Shown here: positions 13,764-26,960 of the stretch, piece after piece
How the letters are laid out: the number at the start of each line of letters is the position of its first letter
Numbering within the stretch: the stretch's first letter is position 1
NCBI RefSeq assembly: GCF_028858725.1
Contig: NC_084761.1
Coordinates: 38,056,501-38,120,500 of the forward strand
Source: Colius striatus
Taxonomy: Eukaryota; Chordata; Aves; Coliiformes; Coliidae
DNA: 64,000 nucleotides
Reading direction: 5' to 3'
Program-made: the position numbers and the translations under genes
Notes under the pieces: generated by a model
Database searches by the model: none
The model's input: only the letters and a program-made list of their open reading frames with translations
Told to the model about the DNA's origin: nothing

Positions 13764-16700
13764 CTATCCGTTCTGTACATACAAAAAAACCCATGAAACA
13801 TGTTTGAATATTACAGAGATTAACACTTCTGAAATTCAACTCTTCATGTTGATGGAATCAATATACTTCTCCATTTTCGTCCTTCAAGCAAGAGGCATAG
13901 TTTCAGTTGAAATAGAATCTGGGTCAAAAATGCAATTCTGCATATACTGAGCCCTGAGACTCCACACACACAGAATGTTTATACTGGCAGAGACAGTACT
14001 GTCACCGTACCAGACAAATATCAATCCTGATTAATCAATAGAAATATTAGTATGGCAAAATTTTAATTGCCCTGTAGACATCATACTCACTACTATACAA
14101 ACTTCTCAGAATAACTCTGATTTTGAAGTAAGTCTCCCTGCCACAATTTCTCATCCATGTTCCAAATTCCCAGGCTTTCCAGCATACATATTTTTAAGTA
14201 ACTTTGCTTTGACCAGAAAGATCGGGTTTTTTTCTTATGTTTTTTTAAGTGACAAGAATGTCACAGAAGTAGAAGATTCTGGAACTTACTGAGACAGAGG
14301 CAACTAGAGTTTCCAAGAACCTGAATGCCTGCTTTCATTAGGCAACTAAGCCATTGTCCCTCCTGAAGTTAGCTGCGAAATATAGCAGCCACGCAAGGCA
14401 AGGACTGTCTCCCTCTTGCTTCTACCAAGAAGCTTCACTGTCTGAGGTAAGAGTATCTAATAAAGATGAAAACAAAATCTACAGTACTTTTATCACTCAA
14501 AAATATTTCCTCTAACATCCTTTTTGGTCAGTTGTCCACTGTATCTCTTTCAAAACATCCTACTGTCAAACGTACATTTATCTAGCTGTTTTCTGATTCA
14601 CTGGGAAGTCGAGAATTTGATCTTAGGAATCCAATACCATCAGTCCATTAAGCCGTTTACATGCTACAGATAAAACTGAGAAAGTAATAGCTCAGTGACA
14701 TAATATGGACCAGGAAAATTATGATAACTGAACTCTGAACTGAACAAGTCCACTGAAAACAAAGGAAGTTCTAGAAAGTGACATTTATATCATGGCTAAA
14801 GACAAGGAAAATAGGGAAAGTCCTTAATTGCCAAATCTCACACCTAAGAAGGTGCTGAGAAGGAACCTGAAACATGTGCCGAGTTGAAGTCAGTGCTAGA
14901 CCTCAGCAGGAGTACCTGAGGTGTCACTGTGTCGGTAAGAGAAATACATAAGAAATCTGAATCCAAAGGCAATGCAGCTCTTCTCTTATTCAGCATAAAT
15001 TCCCTTCTCAAGTCCCTTCCAGTCAATTTTGAAGCTTAAGCTAGATTCATCCAAAATCTATGCAGTCTGTGGGGACTCCATATGTCAGCTGACTGTGAAA
15101 TCAGGGAGCTGAATCCTACCAAAGTGAGCAGGTGAGCCACTGGAATATGGTGAATAAGCTCCACTCCGCCAGCTAAGCCTGCTGCACTGCTGCTCAGCCG
15201 CTCAGCCAGCCCTGCAGCGTGCATTTCCTACTGGGGAAGGGGAAAACAGAGAAAACTGGCGAAGGCAAAGAAATCTTGCAGGTTTGGAATTTACAGGAAA
15301 TGTACAGGGTCTGTCAGCTCCACTACATAGCTGGCTTTTGGCTTCTATGGCAGCAGTAGGGGAGACATTTGGTAAAGCAGTAGCCTGAATCATAGTGACA
15401 GACCCACTGCTTCACTGTCAAGCAGAAGGAAAGCAGGTAAATCGAGGCAGACAAGAATATCCTGCAAATACTTTTATTTCTAAAAGCTGCAGGGTGGGGC
15501 TGTGGATAAAGTTGGTCCTGCCAAGTATAAACACTTTTTTTTATACCTTCAGTTGAAAATCAGTGCTATTTGTCTCTCAGCCAGAAATAAGAGGGTAAAT
15601 TACTTCACTACTTCAATTCTCAAACACAAATTACACAATCAGAAGGAATAAGTGATCCAGATGCACATTCTTGTCCTCAGTTCACAGAACCACAAAATCT
15701 TTGCCTTATATCTCTTCTAATTTATTTCAGCTACACTTTCAGCTATGATTTAAGCAGGCATAATTAGTAATAGGCAGCAAGAAGAGCAGCATTCTACATA
15801 TTTTGGAAACAGAGACATTTTCAAGGGAGAGAGCCCAGAATAATCTCCTTTGTTACCAAATTCCTATTTTGCTGTGAACACAATTGAGGGAGAGGAATGA
15901 AATTCTGTACTCCATACACTACAAGACACGAGAAAGAGCACCTGCACAGCATTCTACTGCTTTGCTAGTGTTTATACTGCAGACCTTTATTTATGAGCTA
16001 GCAAAACCCACAGCTGTAAAACATGTCTGTCACCAGGAAGACAAGAGCCAAGGGTAAACGTATGTTCATCATGATAATGACATGAATAAATCTCTCCTCT
16101 GCACACAGGTAGGGTCTGTAACCTCCAAAGCCTGTGCATAACATAGGTGAAGGGAGCTCTGCTGAGAGGCTAGGCCAGTGTTTGCACACTGTGAAAAGTG
16201 AAACTTTCACATTTCGTTTCACTGATACAACAAAATGAGCCCGTATGACATATTTTCATTGATTCAAGGCACAGAGATGAGTTGAAAATGCAACAGGAAT
16301 GAATTCATGAATTAATTTATTTTCCAAAAATCCTCATTAATCTTAATTAGAACAACAATGCTCAATATACTGTTATCAAGCTAGATAACCCTCCTCCAGG
16401 CTGACTGCCCATTTTCTGTGAACTTGTTTGTTTTATATTTGTTTTAACCAGTACCTAAAATTAGAGAGAGGAAGGGAGGTTTTTAACACAATGTCATAGC
16501 AATGGGGCAGATGGAGAAGCTGCCATATCTGGGTTGTCCAGGGCATCTGATTTCAGTCTTGGTGTAAAGTATGGCCTAAAGAAGTCTTTACTGACTACCT
16601 CAAATGCCTTAGAAAATGACAGAGTTCATCATTGTTAATTTTCTGTGTGGATGCAGCTGCAGCATTATAGCAGCAGATGACATTATAGATAGAGCTTATA

Positions 16701-17407
16701 GAATTATGTTATTATAAATCCTTCGCACAGCACATCCCAACTAAGAGAGTTACATGGTTTACTTTGTACAGGTTTCAGAAAAAGTAGAGTTCAACAAGCA
16801 TTAAATCACAGCAGAATGTGGATCAAGCCTATGGGTAGCAACCTCTAGCTTCAGTTTTAGGCAGACATTTTCTCCCCAGATCAGATCAGTTTGGAAACAA
16901 TAACACTGGCAACAATAACAAAGAATATAATCTATTTTTGGATGCAGAAGAGAAGGAATTTGTCTTTTAGACAGTACAATAAAACCTTGTTGTTTCAGTG
17001 GTTCTTGCCTTGAACATTTTACAAATCATGTAAAACATTTTGTGCATTAAAATTAACATTCATTGGCTATAATAAAAAAATTACCAAAAAGCACTATAAA
17101 ATATCTACAAGGACCTTTTCCTAAAAGAAAGAAAAAACAAAAATTAAACCCCACAAAATGTATTCTTTTTTTCATATGGCAAGACAAACATCAGGACACT
17201 ACTGGATTTGTTAAATACCTTGTTAATATCCAAGGAACAAAAGTTTTTTGCTTGGGAAAAAAGCAAAACATATGTTAAAGCTGATGTAGTCTCACTTTCC
17301 CAAAGCAACACAAGTTAATTTTTGTAAGTGACTGCTAGAAAGCAAAAGCAATAGGGCTAGAGTTCACACTTGAATAAGTCCTGCCATCTCTGTCCCTATC
17401 TCTGCAG

Positions 17408-17642
17408 AATCAGTGCCAACACAGTGGAGACCTTTGGATGAGCTGTTTTTAGAAAGCTTGGCAATAAGAAGGCTTGATTCTGCATCTGTTCCCAGAATCA
17501 CAGACTCTGGAGCAGCAGTTGTGAGTCGTGTACAAGGCAGTGATAGCATGACCAATTTAGAAATTACAGAGACAATGGAGGCTGTAAAAATTAACAGTGT
17601 GAGGTTAAACAATTTGTTAAATAGCTTAGATCCTCATAACAG
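17408..17642 (+). other. exon-like open frame, unrecognised
   Basis: A 235-nt stretch is preceded by CTATCTCTGCAG and followed by GTGAAT after CAG, so it has both splice signals on the plus strand. Across it a frame stays open (PTQWRPLDELFLESLAIRRL, then DSASVPRITDSGAAVVSR, then SMTNLEITETMEAVKINS). I do not recognise it. The opposite strand is also open for 82 codons, which weakens the case. It could be a chance frame or an antisense transcript exon. Confidence 0.2.
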
Positions 17643-17854
17643 GTGAATATAAAAATTCCTTTATGTTTTGCTGTAACCTAGGTTGTGTTACTGATACCAC
17701 TAATATATTTATTTTAGCACTGAAAGCTGAAGTACATCAGTGTGTTGTCACAAGAGCCCTGAAGTCTCTTCAGCTAGAGAGGAATTTGGATTTCACTGTG
17801 GACTCCACAGTGTTGAGTATGGTCTCAACTATGAGTATGGAGGAAGAGATGCAT

Positions 17855-18190
17855 TTTTTCTATTGTATCTAGTGATAGGACAAGCAGTAACAGGAAGAAG
17901 CTGGAACACAAAAAGTTCCATTTAAACATAAGAAAAAACTGTTACTGTGAGGGTGAGATAGCCCTGGCACAGGTTGCCCAGGGGAGTTGTGAAGTCTCCT
18001 TCTCTAGAGGTCTTCAAAACCCACATGGATGCGTTCCTGAGTGACCTGATCTAGGTAGACCTGCTTCAGTAGGGAGGTTGGACCAGATGATCTTTAAAGG
18101 TCCCTTCCAACCCCTGCCATTCTATGATTCTATGATTCTATGATTCTATGATTCTGTGATTCTGTGATTCTATGATTCTATGATTCTATG
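17855..18190 (+). mobile_element. CR1 LINE 3' fragment with octamer tail
   Basis: Plus-strand CR1 3' end: AAGCTGGAACACAAAAAGTT, the GAGGTCTTCAAAACCCA block, and the typical GGTTGGACCAGATGATCT end, followed by the octamer array. Only about 330 bp remain, consistent with 5' truncation. It is one of two CR1 copies antisense to MAPK10. Confidence 0.95.
18119..18190 (+). repeat. (ATTCTATG)9 octamer array
   Basis: Nine tandem ATTCTATG units (72 bp); two central units read ATTCTGTG. This is the CR1 3'-terminal repeat, which is usually two to four units, so the array has expanded. Confidence 0.97.
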
Positions 18191-20780
18191 CCTGCAGGCT
18201 GGGAATGATCACAACTATGGGTATGGAAGAAGAGATGCCTGTGTGCCTATTCATTCCTTGGAGTCTTTGCAGAGCATTTTAGAAAACTCTATATATAGTA
18301 TGGGTATGAGAAACTGAAACTTGAAATTCATTTGAATTGTCATAGTTTATACAGGTTTATACAATGCAGCAGCAATTTCTATCCTGGACAGGATCTTGGA
18401 CTGAGAATCACAAACAACACTCTCTTCATAGCATTATAGGGAACAGCAACACATTAATAAAAGGTAAGACACGGGTTGGCATGCATAGAAAAAATGAATG
18501 ATAATTCACAACTGAGCCCCTTGTGAGTGGTCCTAGATTCAGAGATACGCCAGTGAAACTTAAATCCTATGAAAATAAAATCAATAATAAAAGCACTGAG
18601 AGTTACAGTGAATAAAACTCTGCAAAATCTATTACTATTGTTAAACTCTGTCAACATTGAGGAATGTTTAAAAGGAGTATTTTTAGCACCTGATAGTTCA
18701 ATTTTCTGAGAAACCTCTCTTCTATTAGGTGGCATATGTCAGATAACAAGCAATATCCACAGATACAGTAAAACCCAAGATGGACTTTGAAACCAGTTAA
18801 CAGAAACATCAGATCACAATCTGTGGCAAATTTTGCTACTAGATCTGTTCCCATGGATTAGAACAAGACTATGCCCAAGTAGGAACCAATAAGAGATCAC
18901 AAAGACATTAAAAAATTTTCAAAATGAAGTAATTTATAGGTGAAGAAAAAATATGCAAAATTAAGTCCTAAGCAACTATCCCTAAACAGCAAAATTTCTT
19001 TTAAGATAGCACCTTCCAGACATGTGCAAGCAAATATTTTTAGTCAAAAAATATTTGGCTAATTTTTAATGAAATAACATGATAATTGAAAAATTAAGGG
19101 AAAGAATAGAAAGCAACCACTGTCTTGCATAAAACTGTTACTTTGATACTTATAAGTAGGTATCTCTTCCATTAAAAATTGCCAATGGCAAATGCTAAAG
19201 GTATTCTAAAGCACATATGTAGGTATCTATTCACAATTTAAATACATTTGGATAAAACCAGTAGCGTTCATGTAGGCAGCATTCCATAAACATCAGGAAG
19301 ATATGAAAAACTAAAAGATTTGGGATTTATTCACAGATGATCTTAATGAATTCTTAAGAATGTATAGCAGCTTCAAAGAAGGGCAGCTGTGCAAATGATA
19401 TTGTGTGTCTCATTCATAATAGTCCAAATGCTATTATGTAGGTAAATATCATTAACAGGAGAGGAATAAACAGAATATTTGCTTAAAAGTGAAACCCAGA
19501 TATTTTCTGCATACAACACACAAGAAGAAGGAACCCTTCACTGATATATAAAATGAAGAAATAAGGTCTATAGCTTCCTATTCTGATTTTACAATAGATT
19601 TCCTGTGTGATATGAGTAAATTACACTTTTCCCCTTTGAATTCTGGTTTTGCTACATACAAAGTAGGTGTGAATATTGATAACATATTTCAACAGTTTCT
19701 AAAATCTTGGGAATTCTAAACAATCATTAGCTGTATGTATCATACTTTAAAAAAACACCTATTTTATTTATAATTGGTTGAATACAGAAATTGTCTTAAC
19801 TGTGAATAACACTATTAAAATTAATTTCAGAGCAGTGATGTATGCTCAGGAGAACTGACCAATGTGACTTTATTATCAAAGATACTGCTGCAAACTGAGT
19901 GGGCTTAAAAGAAGCTGGTTAGGCTAGTCTATCAGATATAAGAATTTCCTCTAAAGCAAAAAATCTAGCTTACCCATTCATACCACATGTATGCTTAAAA
20001 AACTGTGCAAGGCCTATTTCTAAATGTAAATGTCACCACTATTCCAGGTCTATTGAGGGTTTAGGATGTGGTTTGGGTTTATTCAGAAGTCTGTGAGAGA
20101 GTGGTCTGTTTGTGTAGCCTCCTGTTGTTAGTGAACAGCAAGTACCACATCTAGTAACAGTGTCTTCCTCTCTGTATCAGGGAATCGGGAGGTGACAATT
20201 AAGGCTGATAGGAATAGTTTAACACTGTTACACATCAGGGAACAAAGGGTATTGCATTCCTAATACTCCCCATTTGTATTACAATCTTTGCCCATTAGAA
20301 CAAGACATAATAGTTTTATTGCCTGTGTCCAGCCTGTGAAAAATCATAAACTTTTAATAGACTTATAAAAAGGGATTGTAACTGTCTCACTAGTCTGTTT
20401 TTTAACTGGACAGGACTATTTTACGTGTCCCACTCACATTCATAATGCTGTAAATCTGTGCAGATACAGAGCGTTCATTGCCTCCAGGTTAAACTTTGAA
20501 TGCTAAATTCTCTCTTTATTCCCTGGACTATCTTCAGTGCTCTTCGTGATGTACTTCAGTGCACAATGACATTTCATGGTATTGCAATAAATACCTCACT
20601 TCAAAATTCCTGTTACATTAAATGCTTTCAGTTACCTGTCCTCCTTAGCCTCTGTACAAACAAATACTGTACAGAAGATGTCTAGCTGCTTTTGATGAAG
20701 CCACTTACTGAGAAGAAGTAATCTAACCAGACAGGTTAGTTAACTAACACTTCCCCTCACACAATGCTATACTGATTGAA

Positions 20781-22136
20781 AATCATGGAATCATAGAATG
20801 GTAGGGGTTGGAAAGGACCTTTAGAGATCATCTAGTCCAACCCCCCTGCAGAAGCAGGTTCAGCTAGATCAGGTCGCATAGGAACATGTCCAGGCGGGTC
20901 TTGAAGACCTCCAAGGAAGGAGACTCCACAACCCCTCTGGGCAACCTGTTCCACTGCTCCGTCACCCTCACAGTGAAATAGTTTTTTCTTATGTTTAAAT
21001 AGAACTTTTTGTGTTCCAGCTTCATCCCATTACTCCTGGTCCTGTTGCTAGCTACTATGGAAAAAAGGGATGCCCCAACCTCCTGACATCCACCCTTTAG
21101 ATATTTGTAAATGTTAATAAGATCCCCCCTCAGTCTCCTCTTCTCCAGACTAAACGGCCCTAGTTCCTGCAGCCTTTCCTCATATGAAAGATTTTCCAGT
21201 CCCCTGATCATCGTTGTGGCCCTGTGCTGGACTCTCTCCAGAGGTTCTCTGTCCCTATTGAGCTGAGGAACCAGATCTGGACACAATACTCGAGATGAGG
21301 CCTCACCAGGGCAGATTAGAGGGGAAGAAGAACCTCCCTTGACCTGCTGGCCACACTCTTCTTGATGCATCCCAGGATGCCATTGGCTTTCATGGCCATG
21401 AGGGCACATTACTGGTTCATGTTCAGTTTATTACCAATCAGGACTCCAAGGTCTCTCTCTATAGAGCTGCTCTTCAGCAGTTTGACCCCCATCCTATACT
21501 GTTGCATGGGGTTGTTCCTTTCTAGATGCAGGACTCTGCACTTGTCCTTGTTGAACCTCATGAGGTTCCTCTCTGCCCAACTCTCAAGCCGGTCAAGATC
21601 CGGCTGAATGGCAGCACAGCCTTCTGGGGAATCAGTCAGTCCTCCCTAGTTTGGTGTCATCAGCAAACTGAGGTTACACTCTTTCTCCTCATCCAGGTCA
21701 TTGATGAAGATGTTGAACAAGACTGGCCCCAGAACCGATCCCTGTGGAACTCCACTGGCCACAGGCCTCCAACTCAGTTCTGTGCCATTGATCACCACCC
21801 TCTAGACTCTGCCATTCTGCCAGCTCTCGATCCACCTCACTGTCCATTCATTCAATCCACACTGCCTGAGCTTTCTGATGAGGTTGTTATGGGAGACAGT
21901 GTCAAAAGCCTTGCTGAAGTCAAGGTAGATGACATCTGCTGCTCTCCCCTCATCTAGCCAGCTGGTTATGCACTCATAGAAGGCTATCAGGATTGGTCAA
22001 ACAGGATTCCCCCTTGGTGAATCTATGTTGACCCCCTTGGATAACCATATTTTCTTTCATATGTTCAGTGATAACATTCAGGATGAGTTGTTCCATCACC
22101 TTTCCAGGGATGGAGGTGAGGCTGACTGGTGTTGTC
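20781..22136 (-). mobile_element. CR1 LINE, 3' 1.35 kb
   Basis: On the minus strand the element ends at 20781 with the CR1 tail (CATTCTATGATTCCATGATT). Upstream in its own direction are the [20 protein letters not shown] and [20 protein letters not shown] coding blocks of the RT C-terminus, then FDTVSHNN-type RT sequence to about 21960 and the QSASPPSLER segment to about 22136. Coding frames are broken by stops, and it is 5'-truncated. Confidence 0.93.
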
Positions 22137-23699
22137 TGTATCCAAATTTCTCTGTTATTCCTATAGTACAGAGTTCCTGATAGTGGAAGAGATCCTGCCT
22201 CATGTTACACACTATGGGAGAGGAACTCAAAAAGAATACGAAACTGAACCGAAACCACCCTGACACCAAATCTTTAGTCACATGGTGAAAGACTTCACTT
22301 TATGGAAAAGTGCTTATCAAATGCTACAAAAGAGACAGTACAATGATTAAGGGCAGATGCAACGAATTGTAGGCTTCTAAGTCCCAGTGAGTCAATCAGG
22401 AAAAAATAGTGGGAAGTTAAGCAAGTGATAAAAAGCATCTCCATCACTTATTTTTCTATCATTGTCTCGTCAGGTTCCCTGGTCTGCATATTTGCAAAGC
22501 AGTCTGTGAAAAATCAGGTTTGTTTCTTAGAGCCTTATCATGCTGTAAATCCTAAAAGAGAATTTATTGAGGCTGGTCCTCTGCAAATTTTCCCTAAGGA
22601 AGTGGTGGAACATTTGCCTTTCCTGGTCCATCTTTTCTCCCACTTGTTCCTCCATTCCATCCTTGTCTGGCCATTTTGCAGTCAACAGGCAAGGCTACTT
22701 TTGTATTCTCTGGCATCTGGCCCATGAAATAGATGCTCAAGCTGGGAGCTGGTAGGGTGAAGTGCTCCTCTAGGATGAGACAAGGCCTTCTTAGGGAAGG
22801 CAAAGCCAAAACTGTGGTTTAGAAGGACAGAATGTGAAATTCAACTTACTGTTTTTCATCTCCTTTGACAGGAATCAACAGAATTATTACTTGAAATCTA
22901 ATAGACTGGTAGGCCCTCAGGTACAATGTACTTCCTTTTGTAAATGAAGAGGGGAAAAGATGAAGAACATTGCAGTACATAGTAAGGTTCTGGAAACTGG
23001 TTCTGATCCCAGGCTATTCTTACATTTCTGTCTCCAAAGCTTTGTTCTCAGACAGGAAAAATAAATATATGCAGCTCGAATGAGGCCAGTTGCAGAAGCC
23101 AGACTTTAATGTGAGAGGAGACTCACTGAATGCATTTGTAAAAAATTAATTTATAGGCTCTAAAAAAGTATGTATGTAAAATGCAGACGCAAGCAATTGC
23201 AAACTACAAAAGCTCTTGAAGGAAGGGATTTTCAAGGAAAACCCATAAAAAGAGGGTGAAAAAAAGGATGAAATCTGATGCTGATTGAATGCTACATTTT
23301 AGTGAAACACAAAACAGAAATACCCACATAAAACCTGTTTTAACAAAAGACCATCTTGGACTAAAAATATCAGGGGGCAAATGCTTAAAAATGGCCAACA
23401 TAGTGAAAACAGCATTTCTGAACTTCAATGTAAAATAAATAAAAAGAGCAGAAAACAGAGTAAAACTGAATACTCACAGAGCCCAAATGATAACGGGCAA
23501 ATACCTAGCCCAAATAGCTAATCAGCTTTCTGAAGCAGTAAAGTATTACAATTGCCAGGTCTCCTGGTATTCAAAATATGTATGGTACAATACCTCTAAG
23601 AGACAGAAAAAAAGTTCAACAAATGTTTCAAGGGACATTAGTTTGATTAAGAGTGGCTACTGTGCTTCACATTGACTCTATTTCTTTCCATCACTTTAC

Positions 23700-24400
23700 T
23701 GTTATGTAAGCTTACAAGACTGTTATGGAAAGAGAAAATATCACCATCTCTTCCTTGGGCTGGAAATCTTCCAGACAGAAAAATTTCATGCAACTTATTA
23801 CACACTGATAACAGAAACTTTATAGTGTTGCAGATACAATAATTAGTTAAGCACTTGTTAATCACCTAGTAATAGTTCAATCAATTAGCTAAGCACTTGC
23901 AAATAACTCAAACACCTATTGATTAAGTAAGTATTCATTTGACTCACATAAGGATCAAACTGCAAGAGTTACATACCACATCTCATAGGGACCTGTTACC
24001 TTAGCTATGAGACCCTGGTGAATGTATTTGTTAGGTTACCTTGGCTGTTACCTTAGTTGTTACTAAAATAAAGGGACTGATATCTTTTTTGACCAATCAC
24101 TGTGATTTTGGAAATTTCGTGTTTGTTGGGAACCAATCAAGGTGAAGGGCTAAATTGATAGATGAACATTTTATGTATGCTTGTGTTGGCAAATGTGATT
24201 CTTTTGTTTGAGCTATATAAAAACCCTGAGATTGGTAACTAACAACGAAGCACCTATGGAGGAGCTATCCCTCGTGTTTTCCCAGCACTGCATAATAAAG
24301 TGCCTGCTTATCTGCATTCCTGTGTAGATAAATTTTTCGTGATTGTGGATCCAGAAAAACTTATCAGGCTTTCCTTAGGCTGATATATATTTTTGTAACA
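23700..24400 (+). mobile_element. retroviral solo LTR (second type)
   Basis: The promoter and processing layout is that of an LTR. A direct repeat AATTAGYTAAGCACTTG lies at 23841-23857 and 23883-23899 (U3 enhancer-like), with two CCAAT boxes at 24093 and 24133, TATATAA at 24214 and AATAAA at 24294. A likely 3' end GTAACA is at 24400. The 5' edge is uncertain: TGTTATG at 23698 or 23721 would pair with the 3' TAACA. No convincing target-site duplication was found. It differs from the 5688 and 43763 LTRs. Orientation is antisense to MAPK10. Confidence 0.65.
24093..24299 (+). promoter_or_regulatory. LTR promoter and poly(A) signal cluster
   Basis: CCAAT at 24093-24097 and 24133-24137, TATATAA at 24214-24220 and AATAAA at 24294-24299. 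The roughly 75-bp TATA-to-poly(A)-signal spacing is that of a short R region. Activity is unknown. Confidence 0.6.
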
Positions 24401-24584
24401 CTTTGTCAACCTATTCCAATCATGAACACAGGACCTAAAACTGTATTTGAATAACTATAAGTAAAAATGAGGCTAAATGGCTTGAAAAAACTAGACTGTA
24501 ATATTTTGTGTTTATCCTTCATTTATAGAAGCTGGCTCCCAATCACAGCTAAGATGGATAGTCACAGAAAGATGATACCACGCT

Positions 24585-25405
24585 AGGATAAACTCCTCCC
24601 ACTAGACCCTGCCCTATTGATCACAACTCTCTGCCTTCTTCCCTTCAACCAGTTAACAATCCACTTCACTACCTGATCATCCAGCCCATACTTTCTCAGT
24701 TTTGCTGCAAGAATGCTGTGGAAGATAGTGTCAAATGCTTTACTGAAATCCAGATAAACCACATCCCCTGCACTACCACCATCTATCCACTTGGTTACAT
24801 CTTCATAAAAGGCTATCAGGTTGGTCAAACATGCCTTTCCTTTGGCGAAGTCATATTGACTGATCTTAATGACCCTTCTTGTCCTTTTAATACCCGGAGA
24901 CAGCACCCAGGATAAGTTGTTCCATCACCTTTCCAGGGATGGAGGTGAGGCTGACTGGTCTGTAGTTACCGGCTCTTCCTTCTTACCCTTTTCGAAGACT
25001 GGAGTGACATTTACTCTCCTCCAGTCCTCAGGCACCTCTCCTGTTCTCCACGACTTACTAAAGATGATGGGGAGTGGTCTAGCAATGACTTCTGCCAGCT
25101 CCCTCAGCACCTGGGGGTGCACCCCATTGGGGCCCATGGATTTATGTACATCCAGAGTGCTCAACTGATCCTTAACCCAGTCCTCATCAACCAAACAAAA
25201 CTCCTGGGAGTCTGGGGCTCCTGAGGACAGTCTCCAGCAGTATAGACAGAGGCAAAGAAGGCATTCAGTAACTCTATCTTCTCTGTATCCTCTTTCACCG
25301 GGACACCTGCTTAATTCAACAGTGGGCTTACACTGCCTCTAGTGTTAGTTTTATCTGCGATGTATTTTAAGAAGCCATTCTTGTTGTCCTTGACCTCCCT
25401 TGCAA
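24585..25405 (-). mobile_element. CR1 LINE reverse-transcriptase fragment
   Basis: The minus strand encodes CR1 RT: VDEDWVKDQLSTLDVHKSMG, PNGVHPQVLRELAEVIARPL, then KACLTNLIAFYEDVTKWID, YLDFSKAFDTIFH and KYGLDDQVVKWIVNWLKGRR. The frame is broken. Both the 5' part and the 3' UTR are missing, so it is a middle fragment. It overlaps the coding span of the 20781-22136 copy and is therefore a separate insertion of a somewhat different CR1. Confidence 0.92.
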
Positions 25406-25429
25406 GGTGAGGAAGTTGCAGGGCAGCAG

Positions 25430-26960
25430 TTGACGAAGCCAATTCAAGTTCCATCACTGCTGCCCTTTGCACAGTTTCCTCAAAGTCCATCCTTTAGTGA
25501 CTTGGATGTTTCTTACTGTAAAACCATTGATATGTCAGAGAGCAACTGCCATATCAATGGTAGTAATGACATACCATGGCAAGGCTACTTAGCAATTGAC
25601 ATCATACAGTTTAATTCTCTGTCCTCTTCCAAAACGAAATCCCCTTGAGGTACACATTGAACCTCTGCTCCTTCCTCACCACCCACCAAGTACAACCAGA
25701 TCCTTGAGCAAAAGCAATCCAGTGGATGCATTTGCCCAAGGCAGGACTGACTCTGACTGTCTTCCCTAAAATATTCTTCATGTGAACTACAGGCACTTTA
25801 TCCCCTTTATGTCACGCTGTTTGGCCCAGGTGTTTATGAGATTTTTGAAATCAGTCCCATTGTCTGACTCAGTCCTTTCTGGGGAGCCATATCACCCTAA
25901 AACCTGCTTTCCAAGGCCCACCTGGATATTGTTCCAGGTGGCAGCACGTGGCATGAGGTGCGAGCATGTGGCATTCCTGTGTTTGCTCCCACCATTGTAA
26001 GCCCATGGTGCTTGCCTTGGCAGGTTTGTGAGAGTGTGATACTGTCAGTCTGCCAGAACTTCCTCCATTTCTATTTCAGCCATCATCCCCTATACCACAG
26101 AGGCTTTAACCACTTGGCTTGCTTGACTGCAGCACACCTCACATTCATGGATATTGTGTGCCATAGTACCCATGGTCAAGTCCATCCCTCAATCACAAGC
26201 CCAGCTATATGTTCCATCTCTTCCTTGATGGCCTGAAGTCATGAGCCCCCTGAGCTCTGAACAATTCAGCCCAATATTGCCAGTCCAGATCCATCCAAGC
26301 CACTTCAGTTTGAGCAGCCTGACCCATCTGCTCATTGGGTTTATTGTCTTCAGTGGCCTAGCCCCTAGGTACATGGTGTCTACGTGATATACTTTTACAA
26401 TCAGCTTCTCTAGCCAGGCAGCAATTTCTTGCCCCAATGGGTCTCTGTGCTGTCACCACCCCTCCAGGGCATTTGCCACTGTCCAAGAGTCAGTATAGAG
26501 ATGGACACTGGCCATTTTCTTTGGCCAGCAATGTCTAAAGCCAGCTGAATAGTTTTCACTTCCACAAACTGGGTCAGTTCACCTTCTCCTTCCGCTGTTT
26601 CCGTGACTTGCAGACGCCTTTGTAATGCTTTCCCACAGTGCACCAGGATCCACCAATGAACAGAGCACACTGCTTCTCATTTTCTGGCAGCTTATTATAC
26701 ACTGGGGCATCTTCAGCATGCATCACTGCCTTCCTGGAGATATTCAGAAACCTTTGCCTTCTGGCCAGTTCATGATCACTTCCAAAATTCCTGAGCAACC
26801 AGGTTTTCCTATTCAAGCCCATTGTGTGATCAGTGTGACCCACTTGCTCCCCATGACATCCACTACATGATGTAGAGAGACGATCCTTCCTTTAGATATC
26901 CAGCCCGGTACTGACAGACAGGGTGCCAAGAGGAGCCATGCTTCAGCACCAACTTGTGAG
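25430..26960 (-). pseudogene. decayed endogenous retrovirus pol (RNase H-integrase)
   Basis: Minus-strand frames, broken by stops and frameshifts, read in order an RNase H-like stretch near 26400-26700 (LFIGGSW, FVEVKTIQLALDIA) and then integrase. VYHVDT is followed by a zinc-binding region with SGHQGRDGTY and IHECEVC (HHCC-type), then a poorly preserved core. This is the arrangement of avian class II/III endogenous retroviral pol. No env or LTR is clearly joined to it. It is not functional. Confidence 0.7.

Noticed and set aside
18119..18190. regular array resembling a CRISPR
   Set aside because: Eight-base units without spacers at a CR1 3' end: a microsatellite.
20864..21409. 181-codon minus-strand open frame
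   Set aside because: It is the C-terminal coding part of a 5'-truncated CR1, not a host gene.
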